From assembly GCF_031085165.1 (NCBI RefSeq), contig NZ_JAVHTY010000004.1:1-64000 (forward strand): 64,000 bases of DNA, written 5' to 3'. Numbering within the stretch: position 1 is the stretch's first letter; each line of letters opens with the position of its first letter. The position numbers and the translations under genes were made by a program. This DNA comes from Pseudomonas sp. 102515 (GTDB lineage Bacteria > Pseudomonadota > Gammaproteobacteria > Pseudomonadales > Pseudomonadaceae). Below, in pieces: positions 20,798 to 29,425 of the stretch. The notes beneath the pieces were generated by a model. That model had not been told where the DNA came from. It saw only the letters and a list, made by a program, of their open reading frames with translations, and did no database searches.

Positions 20798-22291
20798 TTA
20801 ACGCGCCTCGAGCCGGACCAGGTGACGCTCCAGCGTCGCGGAGTAGGGTTCCAGGAGACGTTCCACGCAACTGGCCCCGGCGGGGCTGGCGATGGTGCGG
20901 ATACGGGCGCGTTTGCGCAGCAGCTCGTCCTCGGCGATGCTCTGCTCGACCAGCAACAGGTTGCGACTGTGGCGACTCAGCGCCTGGGCATTGCGTACGG
21001 TGGTGTTTTCCAGCAATTGGGCGAGCTCCAGGCCGGCGAGGCGTTCGCCCTGTGTCAGACCCAGCTGCAGCTGCAGGGTTGCACCGCTGCCGACCACTTC
21101 CACCTGCAGGGCGTGACCCAGGGCACGCATGATCTCGCCACAGCAGAGGGCGCGGGTCAGGTAGTCGTCGTCGTCGCTGCGTTCGTGGAAGAGGATCAGG
21201 CTGCCGCCGTCCTTGAGGGTGTGGAGTTCACCGTCGTAGAGCTCGGTCGCCTGCTGCAGGCAGTCGCGATAGCGCTCCAGCAGCTGTTCGAGGCGGCTGC
21301 GCGGCAGCCGGCTAAGCTGGTCCTGGGCGCCGAGCTGGATGGACAGCACCGCGGAGGTGACGATATCGGGCTCGGTAGGCACCACCGGAGCGGGCGTGGG
21401 CGGCGGCTCGGTGAAGGACTCCGGTACCAGCTCGGCGAAGGCGTCGGCGTCCAGGTCGCTGTCGGCGTCCGCCACGGGCGCCTTGCGCGCGGCAGGCTTG
21501 GCGGCGACCTTGCGCGCGGGCGGCGGCTTGACGCTCAGGCCACCCTGCTCGTCGGCGAAGGGATCGTCGTCCTCGGCCACTTCCGCCTTGGGCGGCTTGG
21601 GTGGCACCAGGCGGCTCTGCAGCTGGCGGGCCAGGTCGCCCAGTTCGTCGAGGCGCCCGGCGCCCGGTGCGGGGTCATCGGGATCGCGCAGCCAGACGCG
21701 CAGCTCCAGCAGCGGGATCGACAGCTGGCGCCCGAGGCGCAGGCTGAGAATCAGCGTCAGTGCCAGCAGGATCAGGCCAAGCAGGCCCATGTTCTGCAGG
21801 CTGATCATCATCGGCTGCTGGAACTGGTCCATGTCCAGTGCCAGGCGTACCTGGCCGGCGGTGACGTCCTGGAAGCGGATCGGCGTGCTGTAGATGCCGT
21901 CGGTAGCGGTCAGCAGGCCCTGGCTCGGGCGCGTGCCGGACTCGGCCAGCACCCGGTTGTCCGGGCTGTAGACCGCGGCATGGGCCACCAGCGGATTGCG
22001 CGCCAGGTTGCTCAGCAGCACGTTGAGGCTGAGGTTGTCGTTGGCCACCAGCAGCTCGGCGGCGGAGTTGGCCGTCTGGGTCACCAGGCTCTGGCCGACG
22101 GCGTCGGCCTGCTGCTGCATGGCATGGCGGAACTGCATGCTCATGATGCCGGCATAGATCACCAGGGCGGACGCCACCAGCAGCAGGCTATGGGAAACGA
22201 TGCGCAAGGCCACCGGCACACGACGCTGGCGCAGGGCTCGGTAGATCAGCAGGAAGAAATTATCGGGCTTGACGGTCGCGGGGCGGGTCAC
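20798..22291 (-). CDS. AhpA/YtjB (SMP) family membrane protein
   Basis: A 497-aa protein, divergent to serB as smp/ytjB is in E. coli. One membrane helix lies near the N-terminus (SLLLVASALVIYAGIMSM) and a second follows a periplasmic segment (GLLGLILLALTLILSLRLG). A proline/alanine-rich acidic-basic linker (PPKPPKAEVAEDDD and onward) leads to a cytoplasmic domain with an adenylate-cyclase-like pattern of beta segments. No ATG fits; the best start is GTG at 22291 (VTRPATVKPDNFFL). Pfam calls the family 'virulence factor haemolysin', but a role is not established. Confidence 0.78.
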   Translation of the reverse strand: MTRPATVKPDNFFLLIYRALRQRRVPVALRIVSHSLLLVASALVIYAGIMSMQFRHAMQQQADAVGQSLVTQTANSAAELLVANDNLSLNVLLSNLARNPLVAHAAVYSPDNRVLAESGTRPSQGLLTATDGIYSTPIRFQDVTAGQVRLALDMDQFQQPMMISLQNMGLLGLILLALTLILSLRLGRQLSIPLLELRVWLRDPDDPAPGAGRLDELGDLARQLQSRLVPPKPPKAEVAEDDDPFADEQGGLSVKPPPARKVAAKPAARKAPVADADSDLDADAFAELVPESFTEPPPTPAPVVPTEPDIVTSAVLSIQLGAQDQLSRLPRSRLEQLLERYRDCLQQATELYDGELHTLKDGGSLILFHERSDDDDYLTRALCCGEIMRALGHALQVEVVGSGATLQLQLGLTQGERLAGLELAQLLENTTVRNAQALSRHSRNLLLVEQSIAEDELLRKRARIRTIASPAGASCVERLLEPYSATLERHLVRLEAR

Positions 22292-22480
22292 AGAAATCGT
22301 TTCTTTGGACAAAAAATGTGCGGCCAGTATAACCAGCGCGCCAGGGGTGCGAAAACGGCGAATGCAGGGCTTCGCCCGCAAAAGAGGCCGGCGGTGGACT
22401 CCCGCCGCCAGCCGGTGCCCACGGCTCGGCACCGCCGGGGCGAAAGGGTAGACTGCGCGCTTTTCCGCGAGGGGATCGCC

Positions 22481-23635
22481 ATGCAAGACGTTATCGGACT
22501 CCAGGCCGTGGGCATCCTGCCCGCCGACTGGTTGGCTGCTCTCACCGGCGCCCTGGCCGCGGCCGGTGCCCGGCTGGAATCGCTGCAGCAGCAGGGTCTG
22601 GACAACAGTGCCGCGGTGACCCTGCAGGTCAGCCCGGCGAGTGCCGGCGCGGCGCTGGGGCAGGCGCTGCAGGCCCTGGGTCTGCAGGTGGCGCCCCTGG
22701 CGCAGCCCGCGCCGGAGACCGGCGAATCCCATGTCCTGACGCTGATGGGTCGCACTCTGGCCGATCTGCCGCTGACCCGCCTGGCCGCGCTGTGCCGCGA
22801 GCAGGGCCTGAACATCCACGCCATCCGCGCCCTGAGCGAGCCGGGCGCGACCACGCGCGCCGCCCTGGAGCTACGCGTCACCGGCGAGCCGCACGAACCC
22901 CAGGCGCTGCGCGCGGGGCTGCTGGCGCTGGCCCAGGAAGGCCAGGCCGATATCGGCTGGCAGCCCGACGATCTCCCGCGGCAGCATCGCCGGCTGGCGG
23001 TGTTCGACATGGACAGCACCCTGATCCAGGCCGAGGTCATCGACGAGCTGGCCAAGGCCGCCGGTATCGGCGAGCGGGTGGCGGCCATCACCGAGCGGGC
23101 CATGCGCGGCGAGATCGACTTCCGCGCCAGCTTCACCGAGCGCATGGCGCTGCTGCAGGGCCTGTCCGAAGAGGTACTGGAAGACATCGGTGCCGGGCTG
23201 CGCCTGACCGAAGGGGCCGAGCGGCTGTTCGCCGAGTTGAAGCGGCTGGGCTACAAGACCGCCATCCTTTCCGGCGGCTTCACCTACTTCGCCCGCCAGG
23301 TGCAGGCGCGGCTGGGCATCGACCACGTCTATGCCAACGAGCTGGAGATCGTCGACGGCAAGCTGACCGGCCGTGCCGTCGAGCCCATCGTCGATGCCCA
23401 GCGCAAGGCCGATCTGCTGCAGGAACTGGCCAGCCGTGAAGGCTTGACGCTGGAGCAGACCATCGCCGTGGGCGACGGCGCCAACGACCTGCCGATGCTG
23501 GCCCTGGCCGGGCTGGGCGTGGCCTTTCGCGCCAAGCCGCTGGTGCGCCAGTCCGCTCGCCAGTCGGTGAGCGTGCTGGGCCTGGATGGCGTGCTCTATC
23601 TGCTCGGCGTGGAAGATCGTCTTACCCAGGGCTGA
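22481..23635 (+). CDS. serB: Phosphoserine phosphatase
   Basis: A 384-aa SerB. The HAD-phosphatase domain is fully conserved: nucleophile Asp176 in VFDMDSTLIQAEVIDELAKA, then GFTYFARQ, DGKLTG, and VGDGANDLPMLALAGLGVAF. It makes serine from phosphoserine, the last step of the pathway. The N-terminal regulatory region (1-165) should be two ACT-like domains, but the first is strongly diverged: GILPADWLAAL replaces the usual GVDRPGL motif, and the protein is about 20 residues shorter than typical Pseudomonas SerB. The start at 22481 follows GAGGGGA. Divergent from the AhpA/YtjB gene. Confidence 0.94.
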   Translation: MQDVIGLQAVGILPADWLAALTGALAAAGARLESLQQQGLDNSAAVTLQVSPASAGAALGQALQALGLQVAPLAQPAPETGESHVLTLMGRTLADLPLTRLAALCREQGLNIHAIRALSEPGATTRAALELRVTGEPHEPQALRAGLLALAQEGQADIGWQPDDLPRQHRRLAVFDMDSTLIQAEVIDELAKAAGIGERVAAITERAMRGEIDFRASFTERMALLQGLSEEVLEDIGAGLRLTEGAERLFAELKRLGYKTAILSGGFTYFARQVQARLGIDHVYANELEIVDGKLTGRAVEPIVDAQRKADLLQELASREGLTLEQTIAVGDGANDLPMLALAGLGVAFRAKPLVRQSARQSVSVLGLDGVLYLLGVEDRLTQG

Positions 23636-23641
23636 GCCTCC

Positions 23642-23663
23642 CATCGCGGCCCTGGCCGCGATG
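23642..23663. terminator. Hairpin between converging serB and fimX
   Basis: Perfect palindrome CATCGCGGCC / GGCCGCGATG with a two-base centre in the 52-bp gap between the two stop codons. It lacks a T-run in either direction. Confidence 0.5.
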
Positions 23664-23687
23664 AACCTATCCCAGGCTGGGTCGCCG

Positions 23688-25763
23688 CTACTCGGGATGG
23701 AATTCGTAGTCCATCGCCTGACTGGGCTCCTGCAGGTAGTAGCCCTGGATGAAGTGCACCCCGACCTGCCAGAGCTGGGCCAGCACGCTGGCGCTCTCGA
23801 CGAAGGGGGCGATGGTCTGGACGTTCTGGGCGCTGAGTTCGGTGACCAGGGCCTTGAGGCGCTCCTGGTGGTCGGGCTGCGCCAGGTCCTTGATCAGCTT
23901 GCCCGACAGCTTCACGTAATCCGGTACCAGCAGGCGCAGCGCCGCCAGGGGCGGATCGCCGGCGGCAAAACCGCTCAGGGTGACCGGATGACCCTGGCGA
24001 CGCAGGCGTTGCGCCATGGCCAGGGCCTGCTCCGGCTGGGCCAGCAGGTCTTCCTCGCTGAGCTGGAAGATCACCGCCTCGGCGTCCAGCTGTTGCGCCT
24101 GCAGGGTTTCCCGCAGCCAGGGCAGCAATTCCAGATCGCCGAGGGTCGCGCCCGAGAGGTGCACGAAGATGCGGGTGCCGTGGCCGCGGGCGCGGTGTTC
24201 GCCCAGCTGACGCACCGCCTGCTGGATCACCCAGCGATCGATCTGGCCGCTCAGGCCGCTGTCGCGGGCGGTGCGGGCGAATTCGGCCGGTGAGACCTCT
24301 TCGCCCTGGGGATTGATCAGGCGCAGCAGCACCTCGTAGTACTCGTGACTGCTGCCGCGCAGGCCGATCACCGGTTGGAACAGCAGGCGGAAGCCGTTCT
24401 GCTGCAGGGCCTGCTTGACCATGGCCACCAGGTTGCCGCGATTGGCGGCAGCGGCCAGTTCTTCCTGGGGATCGTAGCGTTTGCAGGCGTTGCCGCCGCG
24501 CTGGGCGACCTGGCGGGCGGAGCGGTGCGCCCGGTCCACCAGGTCGCCGGCGCTCTTGGTATGGTTGTCCAGGCTGACCACGCCGATGGAATAGCTGATC
24601 GGCAGGGTGCGTCCGGCCAGGGTCAGTGGCTGCCGCTCCTGACGACCGAGCAGGCGCTCGAAGGCACTGTCCAGGCTGGCGTCGGCCGCCTGCGGCAGGA
24701 GGGCGGTAAAGGCGTCGTCGGCGAAACGCGACAGGGTCACCAGGGTGCCGAAGTGCTCGCGCAGGCGCTCGGCCAGGGCCACCAGCAACTCGTCCATGGC
24801 ACCTATGCCCAGCTCGGCCAGCAGGGTCGGATAGCGATCGATGCTCAGGTAGGCGAAGCTGGCCGGCGCACCGAGCCGGGCACGTTCCAGGGCATCCTCG
24901 AGCAGTTCGAGCATGCGGCTGCGATTGAGCAGACCGGTCAGGGTGTCCTGGAAGCGCACCTCGCGCAGCCGTTCCTCGAGGGCCTCGGCAGCCGGGGCCG
25001 CGCGTTCCTCGCGCAGGTGTAGCTGCACGCAGGGTTCGTCGAGATAGATGGCCGGCGTCAGGCGCAGGCGCATGGCGAGGGTGCTGCCGTCCTGGCGGAC
25101 GCACCGGCAGTCCAGTTCGAGGGGGCTGGGATCGTCGCGCAACTGGCGAAAGGCCTCGCGCAGCGCCGGCTGGTCGGCGGCGGCGATGAGGTCCATCAAC
25201 GGCGTGATTTCCAGGTCTTCCGCGGAGGGATAGCCCAGCAGCGCCACATAGGCCGAGTTGACGTGGATATGCAGACCGTCGTGGACATAGGCCACCGCCT
25301 CCACGGCGTTGGCCAGCAGCAGCTGGCAGCGCTGCTCGGCCTCGGCCAGGGCCTGCTCCAGGCGTCGGCGTTCGTGGCGCTCGGCCAGGTTGCCGAGTTC
25401 GCGCAGGCTGGCCAGCAGCAGGTGCTCGTCGTTGTCGCTGGCGATGCCGTCGCGGGCACCGAGGCGCAGGGCATCGAGTACCGCCGCGGGATCGTCCGGC
25501 GCCACCCGCTGGATGACGGCGAGCTGGGGCGCTCGGCGGCGCAACTGGCGCAGGGCGGCCAGGCTGTCGAGCTCAGGCGACGGTGGGGCGAGGATGGCGA
25601 GGTCCCAGGACTGGGACAGCAATTCGTCGAGACCCGCGGGGTCGGCCAGGCGCTGGGCCCGCGTCGCCCGTCCGGCATTGCGGAACAGGCTGACCAGGCG
25701 TTCCGCCTCGTTCTGCGATGCTTCGAGCAGTAACAGGCGGATCGCACTGTGTTCGGCAGCCAT
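23688..25763 (-). CDS. fimX: FimX, c-di-GMP-binding regulator of type IV pili
   Basis: A 691-aa protein, the same length and genomic position (next to serB) as PAO1 FimX. Domain order: response-regulator-like (1-125), PAS (about 145-250), degenerate GGDEF (268-430) and degenerate EAL (445-691). The GGDEF signature is replaced by FADDAF (347-352), and EAL by EVL (477-479 in YYEVLLRL), so neither diguanylate cyclase nor phosphodiesterase activity is expected. The known protein binds c-di-GMP through its EAL domain and controls pilus assembly and twitching at the cell pole. It forms a probable operon with the PilZ-like gene 40 bases upstream. Confidence 0.92.
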   Translation of the reverse strand: MAAEHSAIRLLLLEASQNEAERLVSLFRNAGRATRAQRLADPAGLDELLSQSWDLAILAPPSPELDSLAALRQLRRRAPQLAVIQRVAPDDPAAVLDALRLGARDGIASDNDEHLLLASLRELGNLAERHERRRLEQALAEAEQRCQLLLANAVEAVAYVHDGLHIHVNSAYVALLGYPSAEDLEITPLMDLIAAADQPALREAFRQLRDDPSPLELDCRCVRQDGSTLAMRLRLTPAIYLDEPCVQLHLREERAAPAAEALEERLREVRFQDTLTGLLNRSRMLELLEDALERARLGAPASFAYLSIDRYPTLLAELGIGAMDELLVALAERLREHFGTLVTLSRFADDAFTALLPQAADASLDSAFERLLGRQERQPLTLAGRTLPISYSIGVVSLDNHTKSAGDLVDRAHRSARQVAQRGGNACKRYDPQEELAAAANRGNLVAMVKQALQQNGFRLLFQPVIGLRGSSHEYYEVLLRLINPQGEEVSPAEFARTARDSGLSGQIDRWVIQQAVRQLGEHRARGHGTRIFVHLSGATLGDLELLPWLRETLQAQQLDAEAVIFQLSEEDLLAQPEQALAMAQRLRRQGHPVTLSGFAAGDPPLAALRLLVPDYVKLSGKLIKDLAQPDHQERLKALVTELSAQNVQTIAPFVESASVLAQLWQVGVHFIQGYYLQEPSQAMDYEFHPE

Positions 25764-25803
25764 GGTCTATTCGCGCCCTGGCGATAACGATGATTTATCG
25801 AAG

Positions 25804-27588
25804 CTACAGAGACTTCCACAGCGAGTCAAAGTCTTCTTCCTGCCGAGCGCCACCGCCGGCGGGACCACCGCTGGGCTGAGCGCCGCTCTGTTCCAGCAGG
25901 TGATATTCGAAGACGCTGAAGCTGACCGTCATGCTGCGCCGCCGGTCGAGCATGCCGCGCTGCTCGTTGCCCTGCTGGTTGATCTGCACCTTGCTGCCTT
26001 CCTGGAAGGGCAGTCGCGGCGCGATCAGCGTCGGCGCCTGATCGATGGCCTTGATCTCCGGCAGGAGCAGGGCGCGCAGGTACTGACTGTTCTGCTCGGC
26101 CTTGCGCAGCAGCTGCAGCCCACAGGGACGCGCGGTGGGCGCCAGCAGTTCGACGCCCATCTGGGTACCGCTGCCGGGCACCTGGCGTACCCAGCGCACC
26201 ACCGCCGGGCCCCAGTTGTGATCCTCGGGCAGGCGCACGCCGAGCAATTCGCCGGCCTGCAGCTGCTCGGGCACCTCGCCACTCCAGCTCAGGCAATAGC
26301 CGCCCGGACTGTGGTTGACCACCTGCACCGCATGGATCGGAAAGGCCGGGCTGGCTGCGTCGCCGTCACCGGGGAGGACGTCGTAATGGATTTCTTCCAG
26401 ATTCTCGGCGCTCCAGTCCAGGGCATCGGGCGCCTGGGTATCGGCATCGAAGGCCAGCGACCAGACGTCTTCCTTGGGCTTGGGGGTAAAGGCGTCCGAC
26501 ACGGCCGCGGTCGACAGGCGCAGGGTGTCGGCGAACACCTGACCACCGGCGAGCTGGTAGTGCAGGGCGCTCATGCCGATGCAGACCTGCACCTGACCCT
26601 GGCCGGGCATGCGCTGAAAGGCGCGATCCGCCTCCTGGCCCCAGGCCCCGACCAGGTGTTGCAGCAGATCCAGGGACAGATCGCCATGCACCGGCAGGCG
26701 CGCACGCGGCCGCTGTTCCGGAGCCAGCGCCAGGTAGTCCTCGATGGCCTGCACCAGTTGCTGCGGTGCGAGACCGAGAAGACCGTTGAGATTGGCTTCG
26801 CGCAACAGTGAGCGATAGCGCGGCGGGGCGTCGATCTGCGGCGCTACCACCATCAGGGTGCCGTTCTGCTCGGGACCTTGCAGGCGGATCAGGCTGGCCC
26901 AGTCGTCCAGGTGCAGCGTCAGCTGGGCGATGTGGCTCTGGCGCAACTGGTTGCAACGCGCGGCGCCGAACAGCAGGGCGGCGCCATAGGCCTGGGTGAT
27001 GGTCTGGCTGCCGTCGCCGGGCAGCAATTCATCGCGAATCCTCTGGTTGTGCAGGCCGGCGGTCACCGCGATTCGATAGAGCTGGTGCAGCTCCAACCAG
27101 AGGTTGTCATGAGCCGGGGTATAGAGCTGGGCGGCGCGGATCAGTGGCCCGAGCAGGGCGCGCAAGGCACGCTGGATGGCGGTCGCGAGGAGCGTACTGC
27201 GTTCGCCACGGTCGCTTTCCTCGACCACGATCAGCTTGTAGCCGGCCGCCAGCAGGTTCTGCAGGGCCTGGCAGAGATTGGCCACCTTGCGCGAGCGCTC
27301 GTCGAGCACGATGGCCTGGTTGAGCACATGGCGTTCGAGCAGTTGGCAGACCCGCTGCACGTCCGGGCGCAGGGATTCGAGCAGGCGCAGACGCGCTTCC
27401 GGCGTCAGGATCAGCCGATTAAGTTCCAGCAGGCCCTGATAGAGCAGCCGGGCGAATTCGCCCAGCTTGGCGCGCGGCAAGTGCTCCAACCAGCGCTTGA
27501 GGCCGGCCGGGGTGGCATCACAAAACGTCAGGCTGCGCTGATCGGGCGTCGGTACCCGCAACATGAGCTGTGGCCTTTTGCTATCCAT
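25804..27588 (-). CDS. PilZ-like protein upstream of fimX (PA4958-like)
   Basis: A 594-aa cytoplasmic protein without signal or membrane segments. Residues 1-350 are mostly helical and unfamiliar (RYRSLLREANLNGLLGLAPQQLV, ALHYQLAGGQVF). Residues 415-485 look like a PilZ fold: NHSPGG at 425-430 matches (D/N)xSxxG, and WGPAVVRWVRQ with GTQMGVELL matches the following strands. The RxxxR c-di-GMP switch usual in PilZ domains is not visible ahead of it. The gene ends 40 bp before fimX, as in PAO1, hinting at a shared role in c-di-GMP signalling or pilus control. Function is inferred only. Confidence 0.7.
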   Translation of the reverse strand: MDSKRPQLMLRVPTPDQRSLTFCDATPAGLKRWLEHLPRAKLGEFARLLYQGLLELNRLILTPEARLRLLESLRPDVQRVCQLLERHVLNQAIVLDERSRKVANLCQALQNLLAAGYKLIVVEESDRGERSTLLATAIQRALRALLGPLIRAAQLYTPAHDNLWLELHQLYRIAVTAGLHNQRIRDELLPGDGSQTITQAYGAALLFGAARCNQLRQSHIAQLTLHLDDWASLIRLQGPEQNGTLMVVAPQIDAPPRYRSLLREANLNGLLGLAPQQLVQAIEDYLALAPEQRPRARLPVHGDLSLDLLQHLVGAWGQEADRAFQRMPGQGQVQVCIGMSALHYQLAGGQVFADTLRLSTAAVSDAFTPKPKEDVWSLAFDADTQAPDALDWSAENLEEIHYDVLPGDGDAASPAFPIHAVQVVNHSPGGYCLSWSGEVPEQLQAGELLGVRLPEDHNWGPAVVRWVRQVPGSGTQMGVELLAPTARPCGLQLLRKAEQNSQYLRALLLPEIKAIDQAPTLIAPRLPFQEGSKVQINQQGNEQRGMLDRRRSMTVSFSVFEYHLLEQSGAQPSGGPAGGGARQEEDFDSLWKSL

Positions 27589-27631
27589 TCGCCGCGCACA
27601 CTCCTGTTTCGATGGGCAATGAACCGCGCAT

Positions 27632-28540
27632 CTAGGCGAGAGGCCCTGGCTCGGAAACGGTGGTCAAGGGCGCCGGCGTGGTCGGAACCCCCAACAGTTG
27701 CCCCATGTTGACGGTGGAGAGGGCGCCGAGTTCAGCGGACCAGTTCACCGCTTCCGGGCCGAACAACACGATGGCGGTGGAGCCGAGCTTGAAGCGGCCC
27801 AGCTCGTCGCCGGTGCGCAGGGTGATGGGCGCGCGCGCGGCCTCGTCGTAGGCGAAGCGCTTGAGTTCGCGCTTCGGCGGCGTGACCAGGCCGGCCCAGA
27901 CCGTCTCGATGCTGGCGACGATCATGGCGCCGACCAGGATGACCGCCATGGGGCCCACGGCGGTATCGAAGAGGCAGACCACCCGCTCGTTGCGAGCGAA
28001 CAGCTCGGGCACGTTCTCGGCGGTGAGCTGGTTGACCGAGAAGATGCGTCCGGGCACATAGACCATCTCCTTCAGGGTGCCGGTGAGCGGCATGTGCACC
28101 CGGTGGTAGTCCTTGGGCGACAGGTAGATGGTGGCGAAATGGCCGCCCATGAAGGGCGCGGCGCGCAGGCCGTCGCCGCCGAGCAGCTCCAGCAGGCTGT
28201 AGCTGTGGCCCTTGGCCTGGAAGATGCGGCCGTGCTCGATGCGACCGAGCTGGCTGATGGCACCGTCGCTCGGGCTCACCACCACGCCGGGTTCGGCCGG
28301 CAGCGGGCGGGCGCCGGGCTTGAGGGCGCGGGTGAAGAAGGCGTTGAAGTTCTCGTAGGCGGTGGGATCTTCCACCTGGGCCTGGCGCATGTCGACGTCA
28401 TAGTGACGCACGAACCAGCGGGTCAGCAGGTTCTTGAACCAGGGCGCCCGGCACTCGGCGAAGCCGCCGATCAGCCGCGACAGCAGATGGTGCGGCAGCA
28501 GGTGCTGGGCGAGGATGAACAGTCGGTCTTGCAGTTTCAT
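27632..28540 (-). CDS. psd: Phosphatidylserine decarboxylase proenzyme
   Basis: A 302-aa type I decarboxylase that makes phosphatidylethanolamine at the inner membrane. The LGST self-cleavage motif ([11 protein letters not shown]) produces the pyruvoyl prosthetic group at the serine. Other signatures: [48 protein letters not shown] start at the ATG at 28540 (MKLQDRLF), since upstream residues are unconserved. The gene follows rhdA by 16 bases, an operon also seen in PAO1. Confidence 0.96.
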   Translation of the reverse strand: MKLQDRLFILAQHLLPHHLLSRLIGGFAECRAPWFKNLLTRWFVRHYDVDMRQAQVEDPTAYENFNAFFTRALKPGARPLPAEPGVVVSPSDGAISQLGRIEHGRIFQAKGHSYSLLELLGGDGLRAAPFMGGHFATIYLSPKDYHRVHMPLTGTLKEMVYVPGRIFSVNQLTAENVPELFARNERVVCLFDTAVGPMAVILVGAMIVASIETVWAGLVTPPKRELKRFAYDEAARAPITLRTGDELGRFKLGSTAIVLFGPEAVNWSAELGALSTVNMGQLLGVPTTPAPLTTVSEPGPLA

Positions 28541-28556
28541 GGGAGGTCCTTGGCAG

Positions 28557-29366
28557 TCATTCGATGGGGGTATCGGCGTGGTTGCCCCATTCGCCCCAGG
28601 AGCCGGCATAGGCTTTGACCCGCGGATAGCCCAGGGCCTTGGCCGCGAGGTAGGTGAAGCCGGATCGGTGATGGGTCTGGCAGTGGGTGATGATTTCCTT
28701 GTCGCGGGTGATGCCCAGGCGTTCGAGTTCGGCGGCCAGGTCCTCGCGGATGCGCAACTGGCGCTCGCGATCCATGCCAGCGGTCCACTCGAAGTTGATC
28801 GCTCCGGGGATATGGCCACCGCGGGCGGTCAGCACCTTTTCGCCACGGTATTCATCGGCGCCGCGGGCATCCCAGATGGCCAGGTCGTCGGCGCCCAGCC
28901 GGCTTTGCAGATAGGCGCGGCTGGCGGTCGGCTCCTCGTGCAGGGTCAGGGCGACCGGTGCTCCGGCCGGCGCGGGCACCGCGATGCTCAGCGGCAGGCC
29001 GGCGGCGATCCAGCCCTGGCGACCGCCGTTGAGGTAGTGATAGTGACGGTGCCCGATGACATCGAGCAGCCAGATGAAGCGTCCGGCCCAGCCGCCGCCT
29101 TCGTCGTCATAGACCACGTAGACGGCCTCGTCGCGCTGGCCCAGTTCGCCGAACAGCTGCTCCAGGTCCGCCTGGGTCGGTAGCAGACCGGGCGCCGGCT
29201 TGCTGCCCAGCTGGGTACGGGCGGGCGCGACATGGCGCGCGCCGGGCAGATGGCCCTCGGCATAGTGGGCAGCGCTGCAGAGATCCACCAGGATGAGTTC
29301 GGGCGCATCCAGGCGCGCCGCGAGATCGGCCGGTTCGATCACCAGGGGCAGGGCGGAAAAGGGCAT
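28557..29366 (-). CDS. rhdA: Thiosulfate sulfurtransferase (rhodanese)
   Basis: A 269-aa two-domain rhodanese. The second domain carries the catalytic cysteine in the loop CQTHHRSG, a signature of RhdA; the first domain is inactive and lacks the cysteine. It transfers sulfane sulfur from thiosulfate to cyanide or thiol acceptors, a detoxifying or sulfur-trafficking role. I start at the ATG at 29366 ([12 protein letters not shown]). It is in an operon with psd. Confidence 0.95.
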   Translation of the reverse strand: MPFSALPLVIEPADLAARLDAPELILVDLCSAAHYAEGHLPGARHVAPARTQLGSKPAPGLLPTQADLEQLFGELGQRDEAVYVVYDDEGGGWAGRFIWLLDVIGHRHYHYLNGGRQGWIAAGLPLSIAVPAPAGAPVALTLHEEPTASRAYLQSRLGADDLAIWDARGADEYRGEKVLTARGGHIPGAINFEWTAGMDRERQLRIREDLAAELERLGITRDKEIITHCQTHHRSGFTYLAAKALGYPRVKAYAGSWGEWGNHADTPIE

Positions 29367-29425
29367 CGCGGATTTCCCGTCGGTCCGTAGCAAAGGTGAA
29401 GTGTACCGAGGTTGACCGGCCAGCG

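Noticed and set aside
19178-22480. A 1485-codon open frame on the plus strand covering the MORN peptidase and AhpA/YtjB genes
   Set aside because: Only its end (from 22481) is serB. The earlier part is antisense to two recognised genes and reads as low-complexity sequence typical of open frames in high-G+C DNA.
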